Assembly: GCA_016214145.1 (NCBI GenBank)
Contig: JACRPA010000002.1
Span: 124,001-188,000 of the forward strand
Reading direction: 5' to 3'
Length of the DNA stretch: 64,000 nucleotides
Source of the DNA: Rhodocyclales bacterium
Lineage (GTDB): Bacteria; Pseudomonadota; Gammaproteobacteria; Burkholderiales; Rhodocyclaceae
The position numbers and the translations under genes were made by a program. The stretch's first letter is position 1. Every line of letters starts with the position of its first letter. Positions 8,673 through 16,066 of this stretch are shown piece after piece. The notes beneath the pieces were generated by a model, which was not told where the DNA came from, did no database searches, and saw only the letters and a list, made by a program, of their open reading frames with translations.

Positions 8673-8854
8673 TGTTTGCCCTTCTCCTGTTTTCGCGCGG
8701 CGAAATCCGCCAGCGCCTGCTGGAACTCCGCCTGCATCTGCGGCGTCACCTCGGTGCCGCACTCGTAGCAGGTGTTGGTCATGCGGTCGAACCAGCGGCA
8801 GCCGCATTGCTCGCAGGCCAGTTCCGGGGCGCCGGCCGGATTGAAGAAGATCAC
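8669..8854 (-). CDS. Small zinc-ribbon protein
   Basis: 61 residues. The sequence ACEQCGCRWFDRMTNTCYEC gives two C-x2-C knuckles (CEQC and CYEC) 13 residues apart, a rubredoxin/rubrerythrin-like zinc ribbon, followed by a charged helix rich in Gln and Ala. Stop and start overlap the neighbours by four bases on both sides, so it is translationally coupled to the genes at 8157 and 8851. DUF35-type and other zinc ribbons often act as accessory modules for CoA-ester enzymes. Here the partner is unknown. Confidence 0.75.
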   Translation of the reverse strand: MIFFNPAGAPELACEQCGCRWFDRMTNTCYECGTEVTPQMQAEFQQALADFAARKQEKGKQ

Positions 8855-9318
8855 CGGCAGGCTCCGAGGAAGGCCAGGCCGAGCGTGTCGAGGAACTCCT
8901 CGTAGCCGGCGTCCTGCAGCTCGTACTTCGTGCGCATGACGAAGAACATGATGTTGCCGGCGCGGATCTGCCGCTTCATCAGCGACAAAGTGTCGTCGCC
9001 GATGTTGCCGCGCAGCTTTTCCATCGCCTCGCCGTCGGCGACGAAGAGCAGGTCCACCTTGGCGTCCTGGAAACCGCGGTAGGGCGCGAGCGCGGCGCGC
9101 ATGCCGCCCGGCACGACTTCCCAGCGCAGCATCTCGCCGGCGCCCTCGGCGGCCATCAGGCCGGCGACGTGCTTGCCGGGCTGGATGCCGGAACCTTCCT
9201 TCGGCACGATGGCCACGCTCGATCCGGGCACCATCTCGGTGAACAGCTCGTCGTGGCGGTCCAGCATGGCCTGCCAGTCCGCCACTTCGCCGAAGATGCC
9301 TGCCGTCTCAATGGTCAT
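8851..9318 (-). CDS. Unrecognised protein, paralogue of the 9424-9810 product
   Basis: 155 residues, no signal peptide or membrane segment. It shares a layout with the product at 9424-9810: an N-terminal GEVADWQAML (CAGWQAML in the other), a central MRAALAPYRGFQDAKVDLLF (CRAVLREYSG.. there) and a C-terminal TKYELQDAGYEEFLDTLGLAF (TMDELEAAGLAEFVEDLGLVF there). This points to an old tandem duplication. I recognise no family. Its context is an operon with a zinc ribbon and an ATC-hydrolase-like protein, divergent from cofactor-maturation genes. Confidence 0.7.
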   Translation of the reverse strand: MTIETAGIFGEVADWQAMLDRHDELFTEMVPGSSVAIVPKEGSGIQPGKHVAGLMAAEGAGEMLRWEVVPGGMRAALAPYRGFQDAKVDLLFVADGEAMEKLRGNIGDDTLSLMKRQIRAGNIMFFVMRTKYELQDAGYEEFLDTLGLAFLGACR

Positions 9319-9347
9319 CAGTGCCCTTAAACTGCGGCGGTACTCAC

Positions 9348-9404
9348 GTAGGAGCCAGCTTGCTGGCGATGCGGCCGTCGAATCGCCAGCAAGCTGGCTC
9401 CTAC
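9348..9404. repeat. Intergenic inverted repeat, family B
   Basis: Arms GTAGGAGCCAGCTTGCTGGC/complement around GATGCGGCCGTCGAATC, filling the gap between the two paralogous genes. Relatives with altered inner bases lie at 25238-25323 and 62426-62472. Confidence 0.85.
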
Positions 9405-9423
9405 CAAGCTCCGTCTAATCATG

Positions 9424-9810
9424 TCAGTGCTTGGGAAACACCAGTCCGAGGTCCTCGACGAACTCGGCCAGCCCGGCCGCTTCCAGTTCGTCCATGGTTT
9501 TCAGCATATACGGATGCAGGCGGCCTTGCCGGATCAATGCCGGCAGCGGCGCCCAGCCGGCTTCGCGCAGGGCCGCCAGCGCTTCCGCGTCGGCCACCAG
9601 CAGCACGGCCACGTCCTCGCCGGCCGCTCCGCTATACTCGCGCAATACCGCGCGGCAGCCGTCGGCCTCGCTGCGCCAGAGGAGCAGGGTGCCGCGGCGA
9701 GCGGCAAAATCGTCCCGCCGCAGCAGGCCGATCGAGGCGTTCGAAGCCGGCATGCCCTCGCGGTTCAGCATCGCTTGCCAGCCTGCGCAATTGAAAAATC
9801 CGTCTTCCAT
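9424..9810 (-). CDS. Unrecognised protein, first gene of a four-gene operon
   Basis: 128 residues, soluble. It is a shorter paralogue of the 8851-9318 product, with matching start (WQAML), middle (VLLVADAEALAALREAGW against LLFVADGEAMEKLRGNIG) and end (ELEAAGLAEFVEDLGLVF). The paralogue keeps an insert absent here. The gene starts 128 bases from the divergent MeaB-XdhC gene, and the control region holds phased TGCA words. That links these proteins to the cofactor-maturation operon and perhaps to benzoyl-CoA metabolism. Function unknown. Confidence 0.68.
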   Translation of the reverse strand: MEDGFFNCAGWQAMLNREGMPASNASIGLLRRDDFAARRGTLLLWRSEADGCRAVLREYSGAAGEDVAVLLVADAEALAALREAGWAPLPALIRQGRLHPYMLKTMDELEAAGLAEFVEDLGLVFPKH

Positions 9811-9850
9811 CTATGCCCATGCCACCGAGTCAAGAAACGGTCAGATATAT

Positions 9851-9914
9851 AGCATGATAAGATCGAAAACTGCAACGTACTGCATCAATATTTCTATAAA
9901 TGCACAATAATGCA
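9851..9914. promoter_or_regulatory. Divergent control region with phased TGCA words
   Basis: TGCA-N6-TGCA occurs twice (9871-9884 and 9901-9914), so the four words start at 9871, 9881, 9901 and 9911, all on one helical face. AGCATGATAA (9851-9860) recurs at 58051-58060 upstream of bzdN. TGCA-containing operators are known for the BzdR/BoxR family in Azoarcus. Binding here is inferred. The region serves the minus-strand gene at 9810 and the plus-strand gene at 9938. Confidence 0.6.
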
Positions 9915-9937
9915 GAAACCTTTGGGTCGAAAGCCCG

Positions 9938-11050
9938 ATGAAATCGGCAACCGGCATCGATCTTGAAGCCGTGCTGAACCGTTCCCGCCCGGCGCTGGCG
10001 CGGGCCATCACCCTGCTGGAAAACGACCGGCCGGGCGCAGCCGAACTGATGGCCGAACTGGCGCCGCGTTGCGGCCGCGCCCACGTCGTCGGCATCACCG
10101 GGGCACCGGGCGCCGGCAAGTCCACCCTCATCAACGCCCTGCTGGGCGAATTCACCCGGCGCGGGCGCAGCGTCGCCGTCGTCGCCGTCGATCCCTCCAG
10201 CCCGATCAGCGGCGGCTCCATCCTCGGCGACCGCCTGCGCATGGACGAGCACGGCTCGCGCGACGACGTCTTCATCCGCTCGGTGTCCTCGCGCGGCCAC
10301 CTCGGCGGACTGTCGCGCAACACCGGACGCATCATCGACGTCTTCGATGCCGTCGGCTTCGACACGGTGATCGTCGAGACGGTCGGCGCCGGCCAGTCGG
10401 AAGTGGAGATCCGCCATTTCGCCGACAGCAACATCGTCGTCTGCCCGCCCGGCCTGGGCGACGACGTGCAGGCCATCAAGGCCGGCATCATCGAGATCGC
10501 CGACCTGTTGGTGGTGAACAAAGCCGACCTGCCGCAGGCCGAGCGCACCGTGCTCGACCTCACCACGGCGACCCACCTGCGCCACCGCAAGGATTGGCAG
10601 GTGAAGGTGCTGCGCACCGTGGCGACCAGCGGCGAGGGCGTCGCCGCGCTGGCCGACGCCATCGAGGAACACGGCCGCGCCACCGGCATTGGCAAGCGCC
10701 TGAAGCGCGCGCCGTCCGGTCCTGCGCCGCAGGCGACGGACGAGGAACTCTTCGCGCAATTGCGCCGCTGGCGCGCCGCCGGCAAGGGCGTGGCGCTGGC
10801 CACCGTGGTGAAGACCTGGGGCTCCTCGCCGCGGCCGGAGGGCAGCCATCTGGCGGTGGAGGCGGACGGCGCCTTCGTCGGCTCGGTTTCCGGCGGCTGC
10901 ATCGAGGGCGCCGTCATCGGCGAGGCGCAGGCCGCCATCGCCGACGGCCAGCCGCGCCTGATCGAATTCGGCGTCTCCGACGAGCGCGCCTGGGAAGTCG
11001 GGCTGGCCTGTGGCGGCAAGGTGCAGGTCTACGTGGAGCGCATCGGATGA
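9938..11050 (+). CDS. MeaB-type GTPase fused to N-terminal XdhC domain
   Basis: 370 residues in two parts. Residues about 1-255 are a MeaB/ArgK-like P-loop GTPase: Walker A GAPGAGKST at 55-63, switch segments VDPSSPISGGSILGDRLRM and VETVGAGQSE at 146-155, and NKAD at 194-197. MeaB guards and reloads B12-dependent acyl-CoA mutases. Residues about 268-370 are the XdhC/CoxI N-terminal domain (VVKTWGSSPRPEGS, VGSVSGGCIEGA, GLACGGKVQVYVE), used in sulfuration and insertion of the molybdenum cofactor. The usual C-terminal dimerisation arm of MeaB is replaced by the XdhC domain. The other half of XdhC is the next gene. Confidence 0.9.
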   Translation: MKSATGIDLEAVLNRSRPALARAITLLENDRPGAAELMAELAPRCGRAHVVGITGAPGAGKSTLINALLGEFTRRGRSVAVVAVDPSSPISGGSILGDRLRMDEHGSRDDVFIRSVSSRGHLGGLSRNTGRIIDVFDAVGFDTVIVETVGAGQSEVEIRHFADSNIVVCPPGLGDDVQAIKAGIIEIADLLVVNKADLPQAERTVLDLTTATHLRHRKDWQVKVLRTVATSGEGVAALADAIEEHGRATGIGKRLKRAPSGPAPQATDEELFAQLRRWRAAGKGVALATVVKTWGSSPRPEGSHLAVEADGAFVGSVSGGCIEGAVIGEAQAAIADGQPRLIEFGVSDERAWEVGLACGGKVQVYVERIG

Positions 11051-11074
11051 ATTGCGAACCTGCCCGGCAGAACC

Positions 11075-11139
11075 CGTGGGAGCGGCGTCCTCGCCGCGAT
11101 TACAGCCGCCAATATCGCGGCGAGGACGCCGCTCCCACA
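11075..11139. repeat. Intergenic inverted repeat, family A
   Basis: Arms GTGGGAGCGGCGTCCTCGCC/complement around TACAGCCGCCAATAT. The loop matches the end of the loop in the family B copy at 25238-25323. Confidence 0.85.
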
Positions 11140-11149
11140 GTGGTGTTCA

Positions 11150-11176
11150 TGAATCCCCGCTTTCGCGGGAATGACG
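11150..11176. repeat. Half copy of inverted repeat family G
   Basis: The hairpin ATCCCCGCTTTCGCGGGAAT followed by GACGAG is one arm of the family seen at 29824-29893 and 33199-33260. It ends only a few bases before the XdhC C-domain start codon. Confidence 0.75.
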
Positions 11177-11180
11177 AGAA

Positions 11181-11867
11181 ATGAAGACCGAACTCTTCGA
11201 CCAATTGCTCGCCGAGCGCGCTGCCAAGCGCGCGGTGACGCTCGTCACCCGGCTTGCCGACGGCGCGCAGGCGCTGGTGATCGGTGATGAAATCTCCGGC
11301 GAACTCGAACTCGCGGCCGAGCAGCATGACGAAATCCGCCGCCGGCTGCGCAGCGACAAGAGCGGCACGCTGGAAACTTCCGACGGCGCGCTGTTCGCGC
11401 GCTGCTATTCGCAGCCGCCGCGCATGGTCATCGTCGGCGCCGTGCACATCACCCAGGCGCTGGCGCCGATGGCGGCGATGGCCGGCTTCGAGGTGATCGT
11501 CATCGATCCGCGCCGCGCCTTCGCCACCTCGGAGCGCCTGCCCGGCGTGACGGTGACGACGGAATGGCCCGACGAAGCGCTGGCGCGCATCGGCCTTGAC
11601 GCGCAGACCGCCGTGGTGACCCTCTCGCACGATCCCAAGCTCGACGACCCGGCGCTGATCGCGGCGCTGAAAAGTCAGTGCTTTTACATCGGCGCCCTCG
11701 GCAGCAAGCGCACCCATGCCGCCCGCGTCGAGCGCCTCCTGGCCGAGGGGCTGGGCGCGGAACTGCATCGCATCCGTGCGCCGGTCGGGCTGGACCTGGG
11801 CGGACGCTCCCCGGCGGAGATCGCCGTGTCGGTGCTCGCGCAAGTGATTCAAGCGCGCTACCGATGA
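11181..11867 (+). CDS. XdhC C-terminal (Rossmann) protein, molybdenum cofactor insertion
   Basis: 228 residues. After about 80 residues of variable N-terminus comes the XdhC_C Rossmann domain: MVIVGAVHITQALAPMAAMA, VIVIDPRRAFATSERLP, VVTLSHDPKLDDPALIAAL, YIGALGSKRTHAARVERL and LDLGGRSPAEIAVSVLAQV. Its N-terminal partner domain is carried by the MeaB fusion just upstream, so XdhC function is split between two proteins. XdhC binds molybdenum cofactor and delivers its sulfurated form to xanthine-oxidase-family enzymes. The likely client is the hydroxylase at 34585-38385. Confidence 0.88.
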   Translation: MKTELFDQLLAERAAKRAVTLVTRLADGAQALVIGDEISGELELAAEQHDEIRRRLRSDKSGTLETSDGALFARCYSQPPRMVIVGAVHITQALAPMAAMAGFEVIVIDPRRAFATSERLPGVTVTTEWPDEALARIGLDAQTAVVTLSHDPKLDDPALIAALKSQCFYIGALGSKRTHAARVERLLAEGLGAELHRIRAPVGLDLGGRSPAEIAVSVLAQVIQARYR

Positions 11868-11970
11868 CAGCCATCCCCCCGTCCCCCTTCCCGCGGAAGG
11901 GGGTGACACCGGATCGCTGCGCTCACAGGGCGTTGACGGTGCCTCCTTGGGGCGGCCCGGCGGAGGCGCA

Positions 11971-13602
11971 ATGATCTTCGGCGAATTCCGCTGCGACGAG
12001 GCCGAGGGCGTGACGCTCGCCCACACGCTGAACCTCGGCGAAAAGACGCTGAAGAAGGGCCGCGTTCTGACTTCCGCGGACATATCCCTGCTCGAACAGG
12101 CCGGCATCGCCGTCGTCACCGGCGCGCGCATGCAGGCGGGCGACCTCGACGAGAACGCCGGCGCCGGCGAGATCGCCGCGCTGCTGGTCGGCCCGAACAC
12201 GGAAACCCGCCGCCCCTACACCGGCCGCTGCAACGTGCACGCTTCGAAGCGCGGCGTGCTGCGGGTGGACGCCGCGCGCATCGACGCCATCAACCAACTC
12301 GACGAGGCCATCGCCATCGGCACGCTGCCCGACCATGCCCTGGCGCGCCACGGCCAGGTGCTCGCCACGGTGAAGATCATCCCCTTCGCCGTGACGCGCG
12401 AGCTGGTCGAGCGCTGCCGCGCCATCGCCGCGGGCAGGCCGCTGCTCAAGCTCGCCGAATTGCAACCGCGCCGCGCCGCGCTGATCCTGGGCGAGCTGCC
12501 GGGCATGAAGGAGAACGTTTTCCGCGGCACCGTCACCGCCACGCGCAACCGGCTGGAAGGCCTCGGCAGCCGCCTCGCCCTGGTGCTGCGCTGCCGCCAC
12601 GAACGGCGCGAGATCGAGGCCCAGTTGCGCCAGGCGCTTGCTGCCGGCTGCGATCTGCTGCTGGTCGCCGGCGCCACGGTGACCAAGGACCGCCTCGACG
12701 TCGTGCCCGCCGCGGTGACGGCGGCCGGCGGTACGATCGAGCACTTCGGCATGCCGGTCGAGCCGGGCAACATGCTGCTGCTCGCGAACCTTGGTGCCGT
12801 GCCGGTGCTGGTGCTGCCCGGCTGCGCCCGCTCGCGCCGCTCGAACGGTCTCGACTGGGCGCTGCAGCGCCTGTTGGCCGGCCTGCCGCTGACCCGCGCC
12901 GAGATCATGCGCATGGGCGTCGGCGGCCTCATCCGCAGCCCGCTGGAACCCGAGGACGAGGAGGAGGGCGAGGTGGAGAGCGTGCCGAGCGTTCCCGCCG
13001 GCGCGCCGAACGTTGCCGCGCTGGTGCTCGCCGCGGGGCAGTCGTCGCGCATGGGCGGCACGAACAAGCTGCTCGCCGAGGTCGACGGCGTGCCGATGGT
13101 GCTGCGCGCGGTGAACGCCGCGCTGGCCTCGAAGGCCGCCTCGGTGACGGTGGTGCTCGGCCATGAAGCGGAAATGGTCGAGACCCTGCTCGCCGGACGC
13201 AAGGTGACTATCGTGCGCAACCCCGAATTCGCGCAGGGCATGTCCACCTCGCTGCGCGCCGGCATTGCGGCGTTGCCGGTGGAGGCCGAAGCGGCCGTGG
13301 TGCTGCTCGCCGACATGCCGCGCGTGAATGCCGTGCATGTCGACCGCCTGATCGACGCCTTCGAGGCGAAGCAGCCGGCCATCGTCGTGCCGCAGCGGAA
13401 CGGAAAGCGCGGCAATCCCATCCTCTGGCCGCGCGAGTTCTTCGCCAGGATGCAGGCGGTGAGCGGCGACAAGGGCGCGCGCGGTTTGCTCGAAGAACAT
13501 CCCCAGCGCATCCGCAGCATCGAGATGGGCGACGACGCCATCCATGCGGATGTCGATACGCCGGACCACCTGCAGGCGCTGAAAACGGCAGCCGAGCGAT
13601 GA
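11971..13602 (+). CDS. Molybdopterin-binding / MobA-like nucleotidyltransferase fusion
   Basis: 543 residues from the ATG at 11971, preceded by CGGAGG. Residues about 1-340 form a MoeA/MogA-like molybdopterin-binding module (HTLNLGEKTLKKGRVLTSAD, then LLVAGATVTKDRLDVVPAAV and MPVEPGNMLLLANLG). Residues about 355-543 are a MobA/MocA-like NTP transferase (LVLAAGQSSRMGGTNKLLAE, VLLADMPRV, RGNPILWPREFF, HADVDTPDHLQ). It would convert molybdopterin to the cytosine dinucleotide form used by xanthine-oxidase-family enzymes. The 103-base gap before it holds a short GC-rich palindrome (CCCCCTTCCCGCGGAAGGGG). Confidence 0.88.
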   Translation: MIFGEFRCDEAEGVTLAHTLNLGEKTLKKGRVLTSADISLLEQAGIAVVTGARMQAGDLDENAGAGEIAALLVGPNTETRRPYTGRCNVHASKRGVLRVDAARIDAINQLDEAIAIGTLPDHALARHGQVLATVKIIPFAVTRELVERCRAIAAGRPLLKLAELQPRRAALILGELPGMKENVFRGTVTATRNRLEGLGSRLALVLRCRHERREIEAQLRQALAAGCDLLLVAGATVTKDRLDVVPAAVTAAGGTIEHFGMPVEPGNMLLLANLGAVPVLVLPGCARSRRSNGLDWALQRLLAGLPLTRAEIMRMGVGGLIRSPLEPEDEEEGEVESVPSVPAGAPNVAALVLAAGQSSRMGGTNKLLAEVDGVPMVLRAVNAALASKAASVTVVLGHEAEMVETLLAGRKVTIVRNPEFAQGMSTSLRAGIAALPVEAEAAVVLLADMPRVNAVHVDRLIDAFEAKQPAIVVPQRNGKRGNPILWPREFFARMQAVSGDKGARGLLEEHPQRIRSIEMGDDAIHADVDTPDHLQALKTAAER

Positions 13603-13627
13603 AATCCGGCCGGGCAATGAATCCGAA

Positions 13628-13717
13628 TGTGGGAGCGGCGTCCTCGCCGCGAATTGGCGCTGCACCCCAAGGGCACTTCCTGCGGGGCGCAATCGCGGCG
13701 AGGACGCCGCTCCCACA
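13628..13717. repeat. Intergenic inverted repeat, family A, with loop insert
   Basis: The arms match the copy at 11075. The loop carries GCTGCACCCCAAGGGCACTT then CCTGCGG, which is the reverse complement of the loop in the family B repeat at 25238-25323. The repeat ends 9 bases before the desulfurase start codon and leaves no clear ribosome-binding site. Confidence 0.85.
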
Positions 13718-13726
13718 GGGAAAACC

Positions 13727-14941
13727 ATGAACTTCTCTCCGGCCAAATGGCGCAGGCACTTTCCGCTGCTGGCGGCCCACCACGAGCTGCATTACCTCGA
13801 CAATGCCGCCACCGGGCAGACCTGCGCCGCAGCGCTGAATGCGGCGACGGCCTTCGATACACAGTCGCGCGCCAACGTCCTGCGCGGCACCTACCGCCTC
13901 GCCGAGCAGGCCGACGCCGCCTACGAGAACGCGCGGCGGCAGGCCGCCGCCTACCTGAATGCCGCGGGCTCGGAAGAGGTGGTGTTCACCGCCGGCACCA
14001 CGGCCTCGATCAACCTCGTCGCCCATGCCTTCGGCGAAGGGTTGCATGCCGGCGACGAGGTCGTGCTGAGCCTCGCCGAGCACCACAGCAATTTCGTGCC
14101 CTGGCAGATGCTGCGCGAGCGGCGCGGCGTCGTGCTGCGCCTCCTGCCGCTCACGGCCGACGGCCGCATCGACCTTTCCCGCCTCGGCGAAACGCTGACG
14201 CCGCGCTGCAAGCTGGCTGCCGTCACGCATGCCTCCAACGTCACCGGCGCCGTCACCGGCCTGGCGCCGATCGTCGCCGCCGCCCGCGCCGTCGGCGCCC
14301 GCGTGCTGATCGACGGCGCGCAGGCGGTGCAGCACGGCCCGGTGGATGTCGCCGCGCTCGGCGCGGATTTCTACGCCTTCTCCGGCCACAAGGCCTTCGG
14401 TCCCACCGGAGTCGGCGTGCTGTGGGGCAGGGGTGAGGCGCTGGCCGCGCTGCCGCCCTTCCTCGGCGGCGGCGGCATGATCGGGCGCGTGACGGTTGAG
14501 GAAACAACTTATGCTCCACCGCCGCGCCGCTTCGAGGCCGGCACGCCGCCCATCGCCCAGGCCATCGGTCTGGGCGCGGCGCTCGACTGGCTGCGCGCGC
14601 AGCCATGGGCGGACATGAACGCCCACACGGCGCGCCTCGCGCAGCGGCTGATCGACGGACTCGCCGTGCTACGGGGACTGACTTTTCTCGGGCCGCGCGA
14701 TCTGAAGGAGCGCCTGCCCATCGTCTCCTTCAATCTTGAAGGCATACACCCGCACGACGCCTGCCAGGTGCTGGATGAATACGGCGTCGCCGTGCGCGGC
14801 GGCCACCACTGCGCCCAGCCGCTGATGGATTTCTTCGGCGTGCAGGGCGCCGTGCGCGCCAGCATCGCTCCCTACAACGACGACGCCGACATCGACGCCC
14901 TGCTGGCGGGCCTGCAGGATGCGGTACGAAAACTAAAATGA
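13727..14941 (+). CDS. Cysteine desulfurase (SufS/CsdA type)
   Basis: 404 residues of class V aminotransferase fold: LDNAATGQTC near the N-terminus, the conserved HHSNFVPWQ, the PLP-binding FYAFSGHKAFGPTGVGVLWG, and the active-site Cys in RGGHHCAQPLMDFFG. This is the group II (SufS/CsdA) pattern. It takes sulfur from cysteine as a persulfide. Between molybdenum-cofactor genes and a SufU-like scaffold, its likely task is to supply the terminal sulfido ligand of the cofactor. General Fe-S assembly is the alternative. Confidence 0.9.
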   Translation: MNFSPAKWRRHFPLLAAHHELHYLDNAATGQTCAAALNAATAFDTQSRANVLRGTYRLAEQADAAYENARRQAAAYLNAAGSEEVVFTAGTTASINLVAHAFGEGLHAGDEVVLSLAEHHSNFVPWQMLRERRGVVLRLLPLTADGRIDLSRLGETLTPRCKLAAVTHASNVTGAVTGLAPIVAAARAVGARVLIDGAQAVQHGPVDVAALGADFYAFSGHKAFGPTGVGVLWGRGEALAALPPFLGGGGMIGRVTVEETTYAPPPRRFEAGTPPIAQAIGLGAALDWLRAQPWADMNAHTARLAQRLIDGLAVLRGLTFLGPRDLKERLPIVSFNLEGIHPHDACQVLDEYGVAVRGGHHCAQPLMDFFGVQGAVRASIAPYNDDADIDALLAGLQDAVRKLK

Positions 14942-14950
14942 AAAAACCAT

Positions 14951-15022
14951 TAACCACAGAGGCACAGAGACACAGAGAAAAGCAAATTAATGTTGTTTCT
15001 CTGTGTTCTCTGTGTCTCTGTG
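14951..15022. repeat. Intergenic inverted repeat, family D (CACAGAG type)
   Basis: Left arm built of iterated ACCACAGAGGCACAGAGACAC words, right arm TCTCTGTGTTCTCTGTGTCTC. Related copies lie at 34494, 38411 and 52859. It fills the gap between the desulfurase and the scaffold gene. Confidence 0.85.
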
Positions 15023-15038
15023 ATGAAAAAGGTTTTGC

Positions 15039-15464
15039 ATGAATTCTCCCGACCTCTACCAGCAGGCGCTGCTCGACCTCGCCAGGGCGGCCCACGGCGC
15101 AGGCACGCTGCCGTCGCCCGACGGCAGCGTGCTGCGCGACAGCCCGCTGTGCGGCGACCGCGTGCGCCTGCAGGTGGCGCTGGAGGCCGGCCGCATCACG
15201 GCCATCGCCCACGACGTGAAGGGCTGCCTGCTCTGCCGCGCCGCCGCCTCGCTGGTCGGTCTGCACGGCACCGGCCTGAATGCGACGGAGGCGGATGCCC
15301 TGCGCGGGCAGGTCGCCGCGACGCTGGCCGGCAGCGAGCCGCCGCCCGGCTGGCCGGAACTCGCCCTCTTCGCGCCGGTGCGCCCCCACCGCAACCGCCA
15401 CGGCTGCGTGCTGCTGCCCTTCGAGGCGCTGGCGGCCGCACTGGACAGCCACAGCCGCGCTTAG
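15039..15464 (+). CDS. SufU/IscU-like Fe-S or sulfur scaffold protein
   Basis: 141 residues. Conserved cysteines sit at C38 (SPLCGDRV), C63/C66 (VKGCLLCRAAAS) and C123 (RHGCVLLPFEAL), the pattern of SufU/IscU scaffolds. In SufU the three Cys and an Asp accept persulfide sulfur from a SufS-type desulfurase. The gene follows the desulfurase and probably works with it as a sulfur relay. Annotation of the family is fairly sure; the client (cofactor sulfuration or Fe-S clusters) is inferred. Confidence 0.82.
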   Translation: MNSPDLYQQALLDLARAAHGAGTLPSPDGSVLRDSPLCGDRVRLQVALEAGRITAIAHDVKGCLLCRAAASLVGLHGTGLNATEADALRGQVAATLAGSEPPPGWPELALFAPVRPHRNRHGCVLLPFEALAAALDSHSRA

Positions 15465-15476
15465 CATACTGGCGTC

Positions 15477-15932
15477 ATGACATTCCAGTTCGGCAAGAAG
15501 CCGCAGCAGCAGACGGCACAGCCTGCGCAGGAAAAATCCGCCGCCGAGGTGAAGGCCGAACGCAGGCGCGTTTTCCAGGAAGCGGCGGAACTTGCCCGGC
15601 GGCGGCGCGAACGCATCGCGGCGGTGCAGGCCGGCCGGCTGCCGCGCGAGGCCCTCGATGCCGGCGAACGGATCCTCCTCGCGTCCTACGAGCGCAGGGA
15701 GGAAACCGAACAGCGCCCGGGCTTCTTCGAAAGGCTGTCGAGGCGCATTGCCGGCAGCGGGCTGGGCACGCTCATCGCTTCGATCATTACGGCGTCGGCA
15801 TCCGCGCCCAGCAGTTGCGGCGGGGCGTATAACCCCTTCCTGCTCAGAGTGGCCGCCGTGCTGGGCAGCCTGGGCCTGGTTGTCCTGGCCGTCGCCGTCG
15901 CGGTGTGGGCATACAGGCACCTCTTCCTGTAG
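15477..15932 (+). CDS. Hypothetical protein with C-terminal membrane helix
   Basis: 151 residues. The first 90 residues are highly charged (VKAERRRVFQEAAELARRRR) and predicted helical, possibly coiled coil. A small Ser/Ala-rich segment follows (about 103-112), and residues about 120-145 form one strong transmembrane helix (LLRVAAVLGSLGLVVLAVAVAV) ending in a short basic tail. No family recognised. It follows the SufU-like gene by 12 bases, so it may be the last gene of the maturation operon. Confidence 0.65.
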   Translation: MTFQFGKKPQQQTAQPAQEKSAAEVKAERRRVFQEAAELARRRRERIAAVQAGRLPREALDAGERILLASYERREETEQRPGFFERLSRRIAGSGLGTLIASIITASASAPSSCGGAYNPFLLRVAAVLGSLGLVVLAVAVAVWAYRHLFL

Positions 15933-16066
15933 GGCAGGCTTATCGGCCGATGTCCACCTGCGGAGTGGCGGAAATGCTTAAAGTCATCGCTTCCGCTGCC
16001 GTTTACTGAGAATACGCGCGATCGCGGAAGGGTCTGCGCTTGTGCTGAACCGCCCCGGAGATCCCG

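Noticed and set aside
9841-11019. Minus-strand frame covering the MeaB-XdhC gene
   Set aside because: Ser/Arg/Pro-rich composition without any family motif; the plus strand carries clear GTPase and XdhC signatures.
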